Shown in pieces: positions 26,422 to 36,597 of a stretch of 64,000 nucleotides of DNA. The stretch spans positions 75,713 to 139,712 of the forward strand of contig PCWG01000041.1 of NCBI GenBank assembly GCA_002787235.1. The letters are read 5' to 3'. The notes under the pieces were generated by a model. It searched no databases. It worked only from the letters and a program-made list of their open reading frames with translations, and was not told the origin of the DNA. The DNA is from Nitrospinae bacterium CG11_big_fil_rev_8_21_14_0_20_45_15 (GTDB lineage Bacteria; Nitrospinota; Nitrospinia; Nitrospinales; VA-1). Numbering within the stretch: the stretch's first letter is position 1; the number at the start of each line of letters is the position of its first letter. Made by a program: the position numbers and the translations under genes.

Positions 26422-28047
26422 ATGACCCTGCACCTGCACCTCCAGGAAATTCATCGTTTATCAAAATTTGGTTCGCTCGCTCTTCTACTCATCTTCCTTC
26501 TCACACTCCTCACAGCCTGTTCCTCCTCTGAAATTTCAGACGAGGGTCGTGTTTTTCGTCTGGCCATCAGTGCCGAACCTCCCACTCTGGATGGATCGCT
26601 CGCCACCGACAGCATCTCCGTCAATGTCCTGACCAACCTCATGGAAGGGCTCGCGCAATACGATGCGCAGTTGACCCCGCAACCCGCCATCGCCAGAAAT
26701 TGGGATATTTCACCCGACGGCAAGGTCTATCGATTTCATTTGCGTGACGATGTCTACTGGAGCGACGGCAAACCAGTGGTCGCGGGAGATTTTGAGTATT
26801 CCTGGAAACGCTTGCTCAATCCGGAAACCGCCGCCCAATACGCCTACTTTTTGTTCGATCTCGAAAATGCCTTCGAATACAACTCGGGCAAACTGAAAGA
26901 TCCTGACCAGGTAGGCGTGCGTGCGCTCGATGACCGGACGCTTGAGGTCCGCTTGAAAAAACCAGCGGTTTATTTCCCCAGCCTCACCACCTTCATGGTC
27001 ACTTTCCCACAGCGCAAGGATTTGATCGAACGGTACGGCAAGCACTGGACCGATCCCGACAAAATGGTCGTCACCGGTCCCTTCACCCTGAAAGAATGGC
27101 GGCACGAATACAAGCTGGTATTAAAAGCCAATCCACACTACTACGGCAAAGCCCCGAATGTGGACACCGTTTACTTGTATGTCGTTGAGGAACGAACCAC
27201 CGCCCTCACCCTCTACGAAACCGGGGAATTGGACATGGTCGAGCTTCCTCCCGTCGCCATACCGCATTATCAGGATCACCCGGAATATTCCAACATGCCG
27301 CAATTGCGTGGCTATTATTACGGCTTCAACACACAAAAAGCCCCCTTCCACGATGCCCGGGTTCGACAGGCCTTTGCGCTGTCCATCAACCGTTCACGAA
27401 TCCCTGTGATTTTGAAAGGCGGCGAACTGCCGACCGCCTCATGGATTCCCAAAGGGATGTTTGCCCATAATGAAAACATCGGCCTGCATTTTGATCCGGA
27501 AAAAGCCCGTCAACTGCTTGCCGATGCGGGTTTTCCAAAAGGGAACGGGTTTCCCAAAGTAACCGCCATGTACAATACCGGCGATGTCAATCGACTGATC
27601 GCCGAATTCCTGCAAGCACAATGGAAAGAACATTTGGGCGTAACAATTGAATTCGACAGTCAGGAATGGAAGGTATTTCTGGACCGCCTGCAAAACAACA
27701 CCCCCGCACTATTTCGCCTTGGCTGGGGTGCCGATTTCCCCGACCCCGACAACTTCATGAATTTGTTCCTGTCTTCAAGCGGCAACAACCGCCTGCACTG
27801 GGAAAATCCAGAATACGACGCACTCGTGGCGCGTGGTGCCGAGATTCGCGATCCTGTCCAGCGGCAAAAAATTTATGACTCCGCGCAAAGATTGCTGACT
27901 GAAAAGGACGCCGTCATGATCCCGCTATTTGTTTCAGCCATGAACCTGCTCGTCAAACCTTATGTAAAAGGCTTCGAGATGAACGCAATGGAACTGCTCT
28001 ATATAAAAAAAATAAGCATCGATCCTAAAACCAAACCAACCCATTGA
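26422..28047 (+). CDS. Oligopeptide ABC transporter substrate-binding lipoprotein (OppA-like)
   Basis: A periplasmic solute-binding protein of family 5. A signal peptide (LALLLIFLLTL) ends in the lipobox LTAC. The mature part has EPPTLDGSLATD, the conserved WSDGKPVVAGDFEYSWKR motif, and FNTQKAPFHDARVRQAFALS. These fit peptide- or nickel-binding members such as OppA/DppA/MppA. The ATG at 26422 gives an ordinary signal peptide; an ATG ten codons earlier is possible. No permease or ATPase genes adjoin it, so it must work with components encoded elsewhere or have another role such as murein peptide capture. Confidence 0.9.
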   Translation: MTLHLHLQEIHRLSKFGSLALLLIFLLTLLTACSSSEISDEGRVFRLAISAEPPTLDGSLATDSISVNVLTNLMEGLAQYDAQLTPQPAIARNWDISPDGKVYRFHLRDDVYWSDGKPVVAGDFEYSWKRLLNPETAAQYAYFLFDLENAFEYNSGKLKDPDQVGVRALDDRTLEVRLKKPAVYFPSLTTFMVTFPQRKDLIERYGKHWTDPDKMVVTGPFTLKEWRHEYKLVLKANPHYYGKAPNVDTVYLYVVEERTTALTLYETGELDMVELPPVAIPHYQDHPEYSNMPQLRGYYYGFNTQKAPFHDARVRQAFALSINRSRIPVILKGGELPTASWIPKGMFAHNENIGLHFDPEKARQLLADAGFPKGNGFPKVTAMYNTGDVNRLIAEFLQAQWKEHLGVTIEFDSQEWKVFLDRLQNNTPALFRLGWGADFPDPDNFMNLFLSSSGNNRLHWENPEYDALVARGAEIRDPVQRQKIYDSAQRLLTEKDAVMIPLFVSAMNLLVKPYVKGFEMNAMELLYIKKISIDPKTKPTH

Positions 28048-28155
28048 TTGCGTTTTTCAAACCTGAATCATGATACAATGACCCGTTCCTTCGCATAAAA
28101 ATTTGCTACCGAAACCGGACGATATTCCAGTCTTTTTCATACATAAGGGTCATTG

Positions 28156-28590
28156 ATGTCTGACGCACCTGTTTTAATCAAAAAATTTGGCTCCTATAAC
28201 CTCATCAAATGGAAGGGGACCTTTTATGGCCTGCCCCTCTCTGTCGGCCCTGTGCAAATGGACAAAGGAGATCTTTCATTGATCCCGGCATTATTCCAAG
28301 CCCAAACCATGATCGAAGTAGAAAAATTGATTGTTGATAACCGCTCTTTGATACAGAAGCACACGCAACCACTCCTCGAAGAAACCTATGGGTTTTATAA
28401 TATTGTCGTCTGGGGCGCCATCTATTATGGGATACCCAAAGTAGGAGCCTTTAATTTTACATCTCATGATGAAATCGCAGACAAAGAGGGTGTTTTCTTC
28501 AATCATTCGCTTCCCGAATTAAAAAAACAAATGGAAAACTATTGTCGAAACCAACACAAGAAAAATGCGGGACTGACGGTTACTTCTTAA
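28156..28590 (+). CDS. Small protein with two aromatic/Pro-Gly repeat modules
   Basis: A 144-residue soluble protein with no signal peptide. It consists of two diverged copies of one module: FGSYNLIKWKGTFYGLPLSV-GP near residues 9-30 and YGFYNIVVWGAIYYGIPKVG near 80-100. Each copy is followed by an Asp/Glu-rich strand and an amphipathic helix (MIEVEKLIVDN, LPELKKQMENY). The same YN-x(7-8)-[FY]-x-x-P-x-x-x-G pattern occurs 16 times in the large radical SAM protein 76 bp downstream. The ATG at 28156 has AAGGGT nearby. I do not know a function; the shared module argues that the two proteins work on the same partner. Confidence 0.75.
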   Translation: MSDAPVLIKKFGSYNLIKWKGTFYGLPLSVGPVQMDKGDLSLIPALFQAQTMIEVEKLIVDNRSLIQKHTQPLLEETYGFYNIVVWGAIYYGIPKVGAFNFTSHDEIADKEGVFFNHSLPELKKQMENYCRNQHKKNAGLTVTS

Positions 28591-28666
28591 AATACTCAAT
28601 GACGAAATTTGATTCGGTACGGCTAGCAATAGTTTTTGTTTTTTTTAGAAGCAATATGAGGTCAGC

Positions 28667-31600
28667 GTGAAATATATAGACACGGATGTCCCTTTGACAC
28701 AACTGGGTCCTCCTGAAATCATAGACATAGAACCCATCCAAACCTGCAATTTGCGTTGTCTGCAGTGCCACGTCAGCTACGAACCCCTCTCGCATACCAG
28801 GCTAGACCCCGCATTTTTAAAAAACCTGAAAGGCATCGAAAATCGCTGGGTATTATTAGGAGGGGAATACGAACCTTTTGCGCACCCGAAAATCGGGGAT
28901 ATTATTTCCGGTCTTTCTCAACTAGGGGTAAAAATCGAAGTCACCACCAACGGCACCCTGTTTACCCCCAGGCTGGAAGCGCAAATTGAAGATGCCAAAT
29001 GGGCCAACGTCGTTATTTCATTTGATGGAGCTACAAAAAAGACATTTGAATCCATCCGAAGAAACGCAAATTTTGACAAAACCATTGAAAGCATCATCAA
29101 CTTTAAAACCGCAGTCCAAACTCATCAGGGAAGAGATGTTACTTTTTCTATAAACTACACAATCCTGCGTAGAAATATTGCAGAAATACCACAAGCCGTC
29201 GGCCTGTGGGAAGGATTGGGATTTGATCACATAGGCTTCATTGCCATGGTGATCCGCAATTCAAATGAGACGTTAGAAAAAGAAAGCCCTGAACCTGTCA
29301 TGGACCAGGTCTATGAACAGTTGGATATTGCCGCCAGAAACGTCATTAAGAATAACAGCCGGATCACATTGACCAGTGCGGGTTACCTGAACCGATGGTC
29401 TGAAGTAAAAGACGAACTGCCTGTCAACTTTATGAACAGTCTGGTTGTTTCCAACCACCCCGAAACACGAACCCCATTCAATCCCAGAACATATTTTCAA
29501 AATGGAGCATTCCCCGGCATGCATGTAAATTGCCGGTCCCCCTTCAAATACGTTCGCATTTTGTACAACGGAGACGTTGAATTATGCTTCCAGTTCACAA
29601 TTGGAAGTATCTATGAAAATAATATTCTGGATATCTGGTACGGCAAAAAAGCTCAGGATGTTCGGGAACTGGTTACAAAAAATCCCGCCGTATGTTATGC
29701 CTGCGACTATTACAAATTCTGCATCAAAGCCGAAGGGGTTGATTACTCAAATCAGGACAACCACCACAATGAAAGCATGGTGTCCCAGTTTGCGAAACCC
29801 CTGTTTATACAAGAACTGGGAGCGTTTCAAATTGTAGGATACCAGAATGCTTTTTACAGCTTCCCAAAAATAATGGGGCATTTGGACCCCAGATTCTTTG
29901 ATAGGGTAAACGAGGATAAAAAAATATTTCGGGCGGATACCATCATCGACCTGAAAGACAAAATCAGAAAATTTTTTGAAAATAATGAGTTGGAATTACT
30001 CGAATCCATCACTTCTTCCCTCTTTGTTCAAGTATTCGGGAAATACAACATCATGGCATGGTGGGATGGTTATATTGGGATTCCAAAAGCCTATGGACCT
30101 GTCAAAATCAATAAACCCGGTGACCTGGATACTAAAGGAATATTTTTTGAACTATCACTTGAAAAGTTGAAATACGAAATAGAAAAATTTTCAGAGACGT
30201 TCGAATTACCAGACAAAACACCTGAATCTGTTGAATTCAAACAGCACAATATTTCTTACTGGCGTGGAAGCTATCTGGGCATTCCTCATGCTCTCGGAAC
30301 GATTGATCTGGAATCAGGCAATCTGGACAAATTAGCCGGCTCGCTCATCGGCTCCAATTTAAACGCAGTCAAAGAAAAAATCAGCCAGAAAGTTTTAGCA
30401 GAAGAAGAACGGCAAAATATCTTCAAAAATTTAAAAATTGTCCCCTACAGGAAACACAATACCTTCCACCTTTTTTCCGAGTTTTTCGCTGTACCACAGG
30501 CACTGGGCTTCGTTGACCTGCAATCGGACGAATTGAAGCAAATCAAAGGGATACTCACAGCAGACAGTCAGAGGGAACTTGAAAAGAAAATCGATCAGCA
30601 AATTTTAGTGGAAGAGGAAAGGCATCGCGCCGCCCAGAACTTGCAAATCGTCACTTACAAAGGGCACAACACCTTCCACCTGCTCTCTCAGTTTTTTGCA
30701 GTACCACAAGCCCTTGGTGCTTTCGATCCCCTCTCAGACGAACTGGAACATCTTCCCGGCGTTCTGACTGCCGGAAATCAAAAAGAAATAGAAAACAAGA
30801 TCGACCTGAAAATTATAGCGCAGGAAGAACGGCATCGTGCCGCCCAGAACTTGCAAATTGTCGCCTACAAAGAGTACAATACCTTTGAGCTGGGCTCCGA
30901 GTCCTTCGCAATACCTCAAGCCCTTGGTGCCTTCGATCCCCTTTCAGACACCCTGAAACAACTGGAAGGGATTTTAACTGCAGACAGTCCAAACGAACTT
31001 AAGGAAAAGATTGACCAAGAAATTATAGAAAAACAGGAACAACAACGTTCCACCTATAACTTGAAAATCATCGCCTACAAAGAGCACAATACCTTTCAGC
31101 TAGGCTCCAGGTTCATTGCAGTACCACAGGTACTCGGTGCTTTCGATCCCCATTCAGCCGAACTGGGAAATCTTCCCGGCGTCCTGACTGCCGACAGTCA
31201 AAACGATCTTGAAAAAAAAATAGATCAGAAAATTTCAGCTAAAGAAAAATTAAGACGCGCCGCCCAGAATTTAAAAATCGTCTCCTACAAAGAATACAAT
31301 ACCTTTAATATAGGCTCCGAGTTCTTAGCGGTGCCACAAGCCCTCGGTGCTTTTGATCCACTTTCAGATGAACTTGGAAGTTTAGCGGGCGTTCTGACTG
31401 CCGGAAATCAAAAAGAACTCGAAAACAAGATCGATCAGAAAATCGTCGCGCAAGAAGAACGACGACACGCCGTAGAAAACTTGAAAATTGTCGTCTATAA
31501 AGGACACAATACCTTCCAACTGGTTGCAGAGTTTTATGCTGTCCCTCAAGCTCTGGGTTTCGTTGACCTGCTGTCAGACGATCTGAAGCAGATCAAAGGA

Positions 31601-33181
31601 ATTCTTACTGCACCCAGCCAGAACGAACTTGAAAAAAAGATCGACCAAAAAATATCAGCGAAATTGGAACAACTTTGCACCACAGTGACCATGAAAATCA
31701 TCGCCTACAAAGGATACAATACCTTCAGCATCGACTCAAAGGTCTTCGCAATCCCGCAAGCTCTCGGTGCCTTCGATCCCCATTCAGACGAACTGGAAAA
31801 TCTCCCTGGCGTTTTAACGGCTGACACTCTGGCGAAACTCGAAATAAAGATCAACCAGAAAATTTTAGCGGAAGAAGAACAAAAGCGCATTGTCCGGGAC
31901 ATCAATATCATTGCCTATAAAGGACACAACACCTTTTGCCTCGGTGACAAGTACTATGCGGTACCACAAGCTCTCGGTGCCTTCGATCCCCATTCAGACG
32001 ACTTGAAAAACCTCCCCGGCGTTCTGACCGCCGACAATCAAAAAGAAATCGAAGATAAGATCGACCAGAAAATTGCGAAGGAAGAAGAACGACGACGCGC
32101 CGCCGCAAACCTGAAAATCATCGCTTACAAAGAACACAACACCTTCTGCCTCGGTGACAAGTACTTTGCGGTACCACAGGCACTCGGTGCCTTCGATCCC
32201 AATTCATACGAACTGGAAAATCTCCCCGGCGTTCTGACTGCCGGAAATAAAAAAGAACTCGAAAATAAGATCGACCAGAAAATTGCGAGGGAAGAAGAGC
32301 GACGACGCGCCGCTAAAAACCTGCAAATCGTTGCCTATAAAGGGCACAACATTTTCAATCTATTTTCTGAATCCTTCGCAGTGCCACAAGCACTGGGTGC
32401 TTTCGACCCCTTTTCCGACGATCTCAAAAACTTTCCCGGCATTCTCACCGCCAATAACCAGAAGAAACTCAAAAAATTAATTGATCAGAAAATTGCAAAA
32501 GAAGAAGTACGGCGACACAACGCCGAAAACTTTAAGATCGTTCCCTACGAAAGTTACAATACCTTCAGCCTGGGCAAACAGATCTTCGCCGTACCGCAAG
32601 CCCTGGGTGCTTTCGATCCTTTTTCCGACGATCTCAAAACTCTTCCCGGCATTCTGATCGCGGCCAGCCAGAAAGACATCGAAAAACAGATTGACCAACA
32701 ACTTGTTGCCAAGCAACAAGACAGCTCAAAAAATGGGACAAGTGTCAAAGACGAACAACAATCCATCCCGAAAAATCCGAATATTATTGTCTACAAAGGT
32801 TATTATACCCTCCGCCAGAATTCCAAGTACCTTGCCATTCCGCAAATACTGGGCACTTTCGATCCGCAATCCAACGATCTGATAAATCTTCCCGGGGTGC
32901 TGTCGGCTATTGATCAGAAAATACTTATGAATATGATCGACCAGAAAATTCTAGCCGAAGCGGAACGACGACGCGTCTTGGAAAACCTTAAAATTCTTAG
33001 TTATAAAGGATACAAAGTTTTTCATCTCGTCTCCGAATCTTTTGCTGTTCCCGAATCGCACGGTGATTTCGATCCGCTTTCAGAAGACTTGAAAAAAATT
33101 CCAGGCATCCTGACCGCCTACGATCAGAAGAGGCTCAAAAACAAGATTGACCAGCAAATGGATTCTGAAAAAACCGACTGA
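28667..33181 (+). CDS. Radical SAM/SPASM protein fused to 16 tandem repeat modules
   Basis: A 1504-residue protein starting at GTG, with GAGG upstream. Residues 1-375 form a radical SAM enzyme: CNLRCLQC at 27-34, GGEYEPFAHP as the SAM-binding loop, TTNGTLF, ISFDG, and a SPASM-like part with HVNCRSP, VELCFQ and CYACDYYKFC. The rest is an array of about 70-residue modules. Three are divergent (about 380-593) and thirteen are close copies starting at residues 594, 664, 734, 804, 874, 944, 1014, 1084, 1154, 1224, 1294, 1376 and 1446. The core reads Y-K-x-H-N-T-F, then FAVPQALGAFDP, LPGVLTA and a charged helix (ENKIDQKI, EEERRRAAQNL). The eleventh close copy has a 12-residue insertion. No signal peptide or membrane segment is seen. 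The substrate is unknown. Confidence 0.88.
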   Translation: MKYIDTDVPLTQLGPPEIIDIEPIQTCNLRCLQCHVSYEPLSHTRLDPAFLKNLKGIENRWVLLGGEYEPFAHPKIGDIISGLSQLGVKIEVTTNGTLFTPRLEAQIEDAKWANVVISFDGATKKTFESIRRNANFDKTIESIINFKTAVQTHQGRDVTFSINYTILRRNIAEIPQAVGLWEGLGFDHIGFIAMVIRNSNETLEKESPEPVMDQVYEQLDIAARNVIKNNSRITLTSAGYLNRWSEVKDELPVNFMNSLVVSNHPETRTPFNPRTYFQNGAFPGMHVNCRSPFKYVRILYNGDVELCFQFTIGSIYENNILDIWYGKKAQDVRELVTKNPAVCYACDYYKFCIKAEGVDYSNQDNHHNESMVSQFAKPLFIQELGAFQIVGYQNAFYSFPKIMGHLDPRFFDRVNEDKKIFRADTIIDLKDKIRKFFENNELELLESITSSLFVQVFGKYNIMAWWDGYIGIPKAYGPVKINKPGDLDTKGIFFELSLEKLKYEIEKFSETFELPDKTPESVEFKQHNISYWRGSYLGIPHALGTIDLESGNLDKLAGSLIGSNLNAVKEKISQKVLAEEERQNIFKNLKIVPYRKHNTFHLFSEFFAVPQALGFVDLQSDELKQIKGILTADSQRELEKKIDQQILVEEERHRAAQNLQIVTYKGHNTFHLLSQFFAVPQALGAFDPLSDELEHLPGVLTAGNQKEIENKIDLKIIAQEERHRAAQNLQIVAYKEYNTFELGSESFAIPQALGAFDPLSDTLKQLEGILTADSPNELKEKIDQEIIEKQEQQRSTYNLKIIAYKEHNTFQLGSRFIAVPQVLGAFDPHSAELGNLPGVLTADSQNDLEKKIDQKISAKEKLRRAAQNLKIVSYKEYNTFNIGSEFLAVPQALGAFDPLSDELGSLAGVLTAGNQKELENKIDQKIVAQEERRHAVENLKIVVYKGHNTFQLVAEFYAVPQALGFVDLLSDDLKQIKGILTAPSQNELEKKIDQKISAKLEQLCTTVTMKIIAYKGYNTFSIDSKVFAIPQALGAFDPHSDELENLPGVLTADTLAKLEIKINQKILAEEEQKRIVRDINIIAYKGHNTFCLGDKYYAVPQALGAFDPHSDDLKNLPGVLTADNQKEIEDKIDQKIAKEEERRRAAANLKIIAYKEHNTFCLGDKYFAVPQALGAFDPNSYELENLPGVLTAGNKKELENKIDQKIAREEERRRAAKNLQIVAYKGHNIFNLFSESFAVPQALGAFDPFSDDLKNFPGILTANNQKKLKKLIDQKIAKEEVRRHNAENFKIVPYESYNTFSLGKQIFAVPQALGAFDPFSDDLKTLPGILIAASQKDIEKQIDQQLVAKQQDSSKNGTSVKDEQQSIPKNPNIIVYKGYYTLRQNSKYLAIPQILGTFDPQSNDLINLPGVLSAIDQKILMNMIDQKILAEAERRRVLENLKILSYKGYKVFHLVSESFAVPESHGDFDPLSEDLKKIPGILTAYDQKRLKNKIDQQMDSEKTD
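30446..33178 (+). repeat. Tandem 210-bp coding repeats (13 close copies)
   Basis: Thirteen in-frame units with a period of exactly 210 bp from 30446 to 32755, then one spacing of 246 bp and a final shortened unit from 33002. The best conserved DNA in each unit is the part coding AVPQALGAFDP. The region coding the charged helix varies more. The pattern indicates growth by unequal crossing-over. There are no variable spacers as in CRISPR arrays. Confidence 0.93.
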
Positions 33182-33381
33182 ACGCTTTCAAGCAGGGTGT
33201 GAAATTCACCAAAAACGACCTCTTGCAAAGCAAAGTGAACTTTGATCGGTCGCCAAAATCTGCCCATCACTAAAAAGATCATTCTAAAAATCCTTTTCCC
33301 TGCCCTTTCATAAAAATAGTTTTAAATGTGCCTTTAAAGCATTTGCTGAACTGGATAAATTTATGTTAGTCTTCCCCTACT
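33182..33381. other. Intergenic region upstream of the pur operon
   Basis: About 200 bp. I looked for a purine riboswitch or PurR-like box and saw no convincing one; a 6-bp palindrome CAAAGT-GA-ACTTTG at about 33231 is too short to interpret. The promoter of purSQLF is expected here. Confidence 0.3.
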
Positions 33382-33630
33382 ATGTTGGCTCAAATCCATA
33401 TCATTCTAAAAAATGGCGTTCTTGATTCGCAAGGAAAAGCCGTTCACCATGCCCTGACCGATCTTGGCTTCAATGAAGCACTCGACGTTCGAGTGGGTCG
33501 CTATATCGAATTGAAACTCAGTGACATAACCGAGGTGGAGGCAGAGGCATTGGTCACCGATATGTGCGAGAAATTACTCGCAAATACCGTGATTGAGTCC
33601 TACCGTTTTTCTCTGGCTCCCAACCAATAA
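33382..33630 (+). CDS. purS: Phosphoribosylformylglycinamidine synthase subunit PurS
   Basis: An 82-residue dimeric accessory subunit that bridges PurQ and PurL in the FGAM synthase complex. It has the typical start IHIILKNGVLDSQGKAVHHAL, then VRVGRYIEL and the C-terminal ANTVIESYRFSL block. No strong ribosome-binding site precedes the ATG. It is the first gene of purS-purQ-purL-purF, with 12 bp to purQ. Confidence 0.93.
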   Translation: MLAQIHIILKNGVLDSQGKAVHHALTDLGFNEALDVRVGRYIELKLSDITEVEAEALVTDMCEKLLANTVIESYRFSLAPNQ

Positions 33631-33642
33631 GGACAGCTCCTT

Positions 33643-34338
33643 ATGAAATGTGGCGTCATTGTTTTTCCCGGCTCCAATTGTGATCGAGACTGTTTCCACA
33701 TTCTCTCCGACGTGATGAAATTCGAAACGGAATGGGTGTGGCATAAAGAAACCGCCGCTCTCAACCGATTCGACGTTATCGTGCTCCCCGGCGGGTTCTC
33801 CTATGGCGATTATCTGCGCGCAGGTGCCATCGCACGCTTTTCTCCCGTCATGAAATCGGTCGCCAATTTTGCCAGCGACGGCGGCAAAGTTCTGGGAATT
33901 TGTAACGGATTCCAAATCCTGACCGAAGCGGGATTGCTTCCCGGTGCCCTGCTTCAAAATGGTCAGCAAAAATTTATCTGTAAAAACGTCAGCGTTAAAA
34001 TTGAAAATTCAAATACGCCTTTTACGCGCGATGTTGCCGAAGGTGCAGTCCTCGAGATCCCCATTGCACACCATCAGGGCCGGTATTACGCAAGCCCTGC
34101 CGAACTAACACAGATGGAGCAAAACGGCCAGGTCGTCCTGCGTTATTGCAACGCCGAGGGAATCGCAGACGACAGCACAAATCCAAACGGGTCCGCCAAC
34201 AATATCGCCGGTGTTTCTAACAGGACTGGGAACGTTCTGGGCATGATGCCACATCCCGAACGATGCGCCGACCCGCAACTGCAAGGCAATATTTCGGGAC
34301 AGAAGATTTTTTCCTCTCTCATCAGTTCCTTGCAATAA
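33643..34338 (+). CDS. purQ: Phosphoribosylformylglycinamidine synthase subunit PurQ
   Basis: The glutaminase subunit of FGAM synthase, supplying ammonia from glutamine to PurL. This class I amidotransferase of 231 residues shows [10 protein letters not shown] at the start, the nucleophile elbow GICNGFQIL with its Cys, and the catalytic His-x-Glu in MPHPERC near the end. AAGGA precedes the ATG. Confidence 0.96.
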   Translation: MKCGVIVFPGSNCDRDCFHILSDVMKFETEWVWHKETAALNRFDVIVLPGGFSYGDYLRAGAIARFSPVMKSVANFASDGGKVLGICNGFQILTEAGLLPGALLQNGQQKFICKNVSVKIENSNTPFTRDVAEGAVLEIPIAHHQGRYYASPAELTQMEQNGQVVLRYCNAEGIADDSTNPNGSANNIAGVSNRTGNVLGMMPHPERCADPQLQGNISGQKIFSSLISSLQ

Positions 34339-34359
34339 GCCAAGAGTCCCTTTCAAATT

Positions 34360-36597
34360 ATGACAATCCAAGACAAAACGACCCTCGAACAAGCCAAGGC
34401 CCACGGCCTGACCGATGACGAATTCCATCGTATTTGCGATCTGCTCGAACGCGTCCCCAATTTCACAGAACTGGGTGTTTTTTCTGTCATGTGGAGCGAA
34501 CATTGCAGCTACAAAAGCTCGCGGCCTTTCCTTAGAAAACTGCCGACCGAAGGCCCCCGAGTGCTTCAAGGCCCTGGAGAAAATGCAGGTGTCGTAGACA
34601 TCGGCGATGGACAGGCGGTGGTCTTCAAAATCGAAAGCCACAACCATCCTTCCTTTGTCGAGCCCCGACAGGGTGCGGCCACAGGAGTGGGCGGTATTTT
34701 GCGCGATGTCTTTACCATGGGCGCACGACCCATCGGCCTTCTCAACTCCCTGCGTTTTGGCGAGAAGGACAACCCTCGCACCCGCTACCTGCTCAACGGA
34801 GTCGTCGATGGCATCGCAGGTTACGGCAATTGCGTGGGCGTGCCCACCGTCGGTGGAGAAATTTATTTCGATAAATGTTACAACGGCAACAATCTGGTCA
34901 ATGCATTTTGCATCGGGCTGGTCGATACCGATAAAATTTTCCTTGGCAAAGCCACCGGAGCCGGCAATGCCGTGATCTATTTTGGCTCCAAGACCGGACG
35001 TGACGGAATTCATGGTGCCAGCCTGCTCGCTTCCTCAGAATTTGACGAGACCACCGAAGAAAAACGACCGACCGTGCAAGTGGGCGATCCCTTCACCGAG
35101 AAACTCCTTATAGAAGCCACACTCGAACTGCTCCAGCAAGACTGGGTTGTCGGCATTCAAGACATGGGAGCCGCAGGTCTCACCTCTTCCACCTTTGAGA
35201 TGGCCAGCCGTGGAGAAACCGGAGTCGAGCTCAACGTTTCCAAAGTGCCTTTGCGTGAAGAAGGCATGACGCCTTATGAAATCCTGCTCTCCGAATCGCA
35301 GGAACGTATGCTCGCCGTCGTCAAGGCGGAGTTCGAGGAAGACGCCATCGCCCTGCTCAAGAAATGGGATCTCGATGCCGCCGTCGTCGGTCGTGTCATC
35401 GAAGAACCCGTCGTACGCATCATCCAAAACGATCAAGTTTACGCCAATCTGCCCGTTTCCATCGTGGTGGACGGCGCACTCGATTTACGCAGAAAGACCG
35501 CAAAACCCAAATACCTGCTGGAAATAGACCACGTTGACTTGACCGAACTTCCCGAACCGGAACGCGGAGACGCCGCTTTGAAACGTCTCCTCGGTTCCCT
35601 CAACATTGCGAGCCGGGAATGGGTCTACGAACAATACGACCACATGGTGCAAACCAACACGCTGGTTTTGCCGGGCTCCGATGCCTCCGTTTTACGCATC
35701 AAAGGCAGTACCAAAGGCATCGCGCTCTCCGTCGATTGCAACTCCCGCTACTGCTTTCTTGACCCCTTCCGAGGTGCCCAGATTGCCGTCGCTGAGTGCT
35801 CCCGCAACATCGTATGCTCTGGAGCCGAACCGATTGGCCTGACCAACTGCCTCAATTTTGGCAATCCTGAAAAACCCGATATCATGTGGCAATTCGAGCA
35901 AGGCGTCCTCGGTATCGCCGAAGCCTGCAAATTTCTTGATATTCCAGTGGTCAGCGGCAATGTGAGCCTTTACAATGAAACTAAAGGCGTCGCCATTCAC
36001 CCCACTCCCACGGTCGCCGTTGTCGGTTTGATTGAAGATATCAACCATACTATGACACAATGGTTTAAACACGAAGGGGACTGCATCGCACTGATCGGCC
36101 TCACCATGGAGGAACTGGCCGCCAGCGAATACTTGAACGTGATTTTTGATGTCACACGTGGCGTGCCTCCGCTTTTGGAACTGGCACGTGAAAGAAAAAA
36201 TCAACATCTGTGTCTTGATTTGATTCGCGAAGGATTATTACACTCGGCCCACGACTGTGCCGAAGGCGGCCTCGCCGTTGCCCTGGCAGAATCCTGCTTC
36301 ACCGGACCGAAACAAACCTTTGGCGCAGAAATTTCCCTGCAATCGACCTTGAGGAAAGACGCTTTGGCATTTGGAGAATCTCAATCCAGAATCCTGATCT
36401 CTTTTGCGCCCGGTCAAAGGACTCTCATCCAAGAAAAAGCCGAGAAGGCAGGCGTGGACTTCGAAGTTTTAGGAAGTGTTAAAGGAAAGCACCTCACCAT
36501 GAAAATCAACGATGAAGAATACATCAATACAGACATTGCTGTTTTGAAAGATATATGGAAAAACGCCTTGGGGGATTATGCTCGACAAATTGCATGA
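34360..36597 (+). CDS. purL: Phosphoribosylformylglycinamidine synthase subunit PurL
   Basis: The ATP-dependent synthetase subunit of FGAM synthase, in the small (about 740-residue) form that needs PurS and PurQ. Signatures include [42 protein letters not shown]-type [14 protein letters not shown], and [14 protein letters not shown] in the second half. It ends 20 bp inside purF, indicating translational coupling. Confidence 0.97.
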   Translation: MTIQDKTTLEQAKAHGLTDDEFHRICDLLERVPNFTELGVFSVMWSEHCSYKSSRPFLRKLPTEGPRVLQGPGENAGVVDIGDGQAVVFKIESHNHPSFVEPRQGAATGVGGILRDVFTMGARPIGLLNSLRFGEKDNPRTRYLLNGVVDGIAGYGNCVGVPTVGGEIYFDKCYNGNNLVNAFCIGLVDTDKIFLGKATGAGNAVIYFGSKTGRDGIHGASLLASSEFDETTEEKRPTVQVGDPFTEKLLIEATLELLQQDWVVGIQDMGAAGLTSSTFEMASRGETGVELNVSKVPLREEGMTPYEILLSESQERMLAVVKAEFEEDAIALLKKWDLDAAVVGRVIEEPVVRIIQNDQVYANLPVSIVVDGALDLRRKTAKPKYLLEIDHVDLTELPEPERGDAALKRLLGSLNIASREWVYEQYDHMVQTNTLVLPGSDASVLRIKGSTKGIALSVDCNSRYCFLDPFRGAQIAVAECSRNIVCSGAEPIGLTNCLNFGNPEKPDIMWQFEQGVLGIAEACKFLDIPVVSGNVSLYNETKGVAIHPTPTVAVVGLIEDINHTMTQWFKHEGDCIALIGLTMEELAASEYLNVIFDVTRGVPPLLELARERKNQHLCLDLIREGLLHSAHDCAEGGLAVALAESCFTGPKQTFGAEISLQSTLRKDALAFGESQSRILISFAPGQRTLIQEKAEKAGVDFEVLGSVKGKHLTMKINDEEYINTDIAVLKDIWKNALGDYARQIA

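Noticed and set aside
30446-33178. Tandem array considered as CRISPR or satellite DNA
   Set aside because: Units are 210 bp, contiguous and in frame, with no short repeats alternating with unique spacers.
33182-33381. Purine riboswitch or PurR box upstream of purS
   Set aside because: No three-way-junction core pattern or convincing operator; only a 6-bp palindrome.
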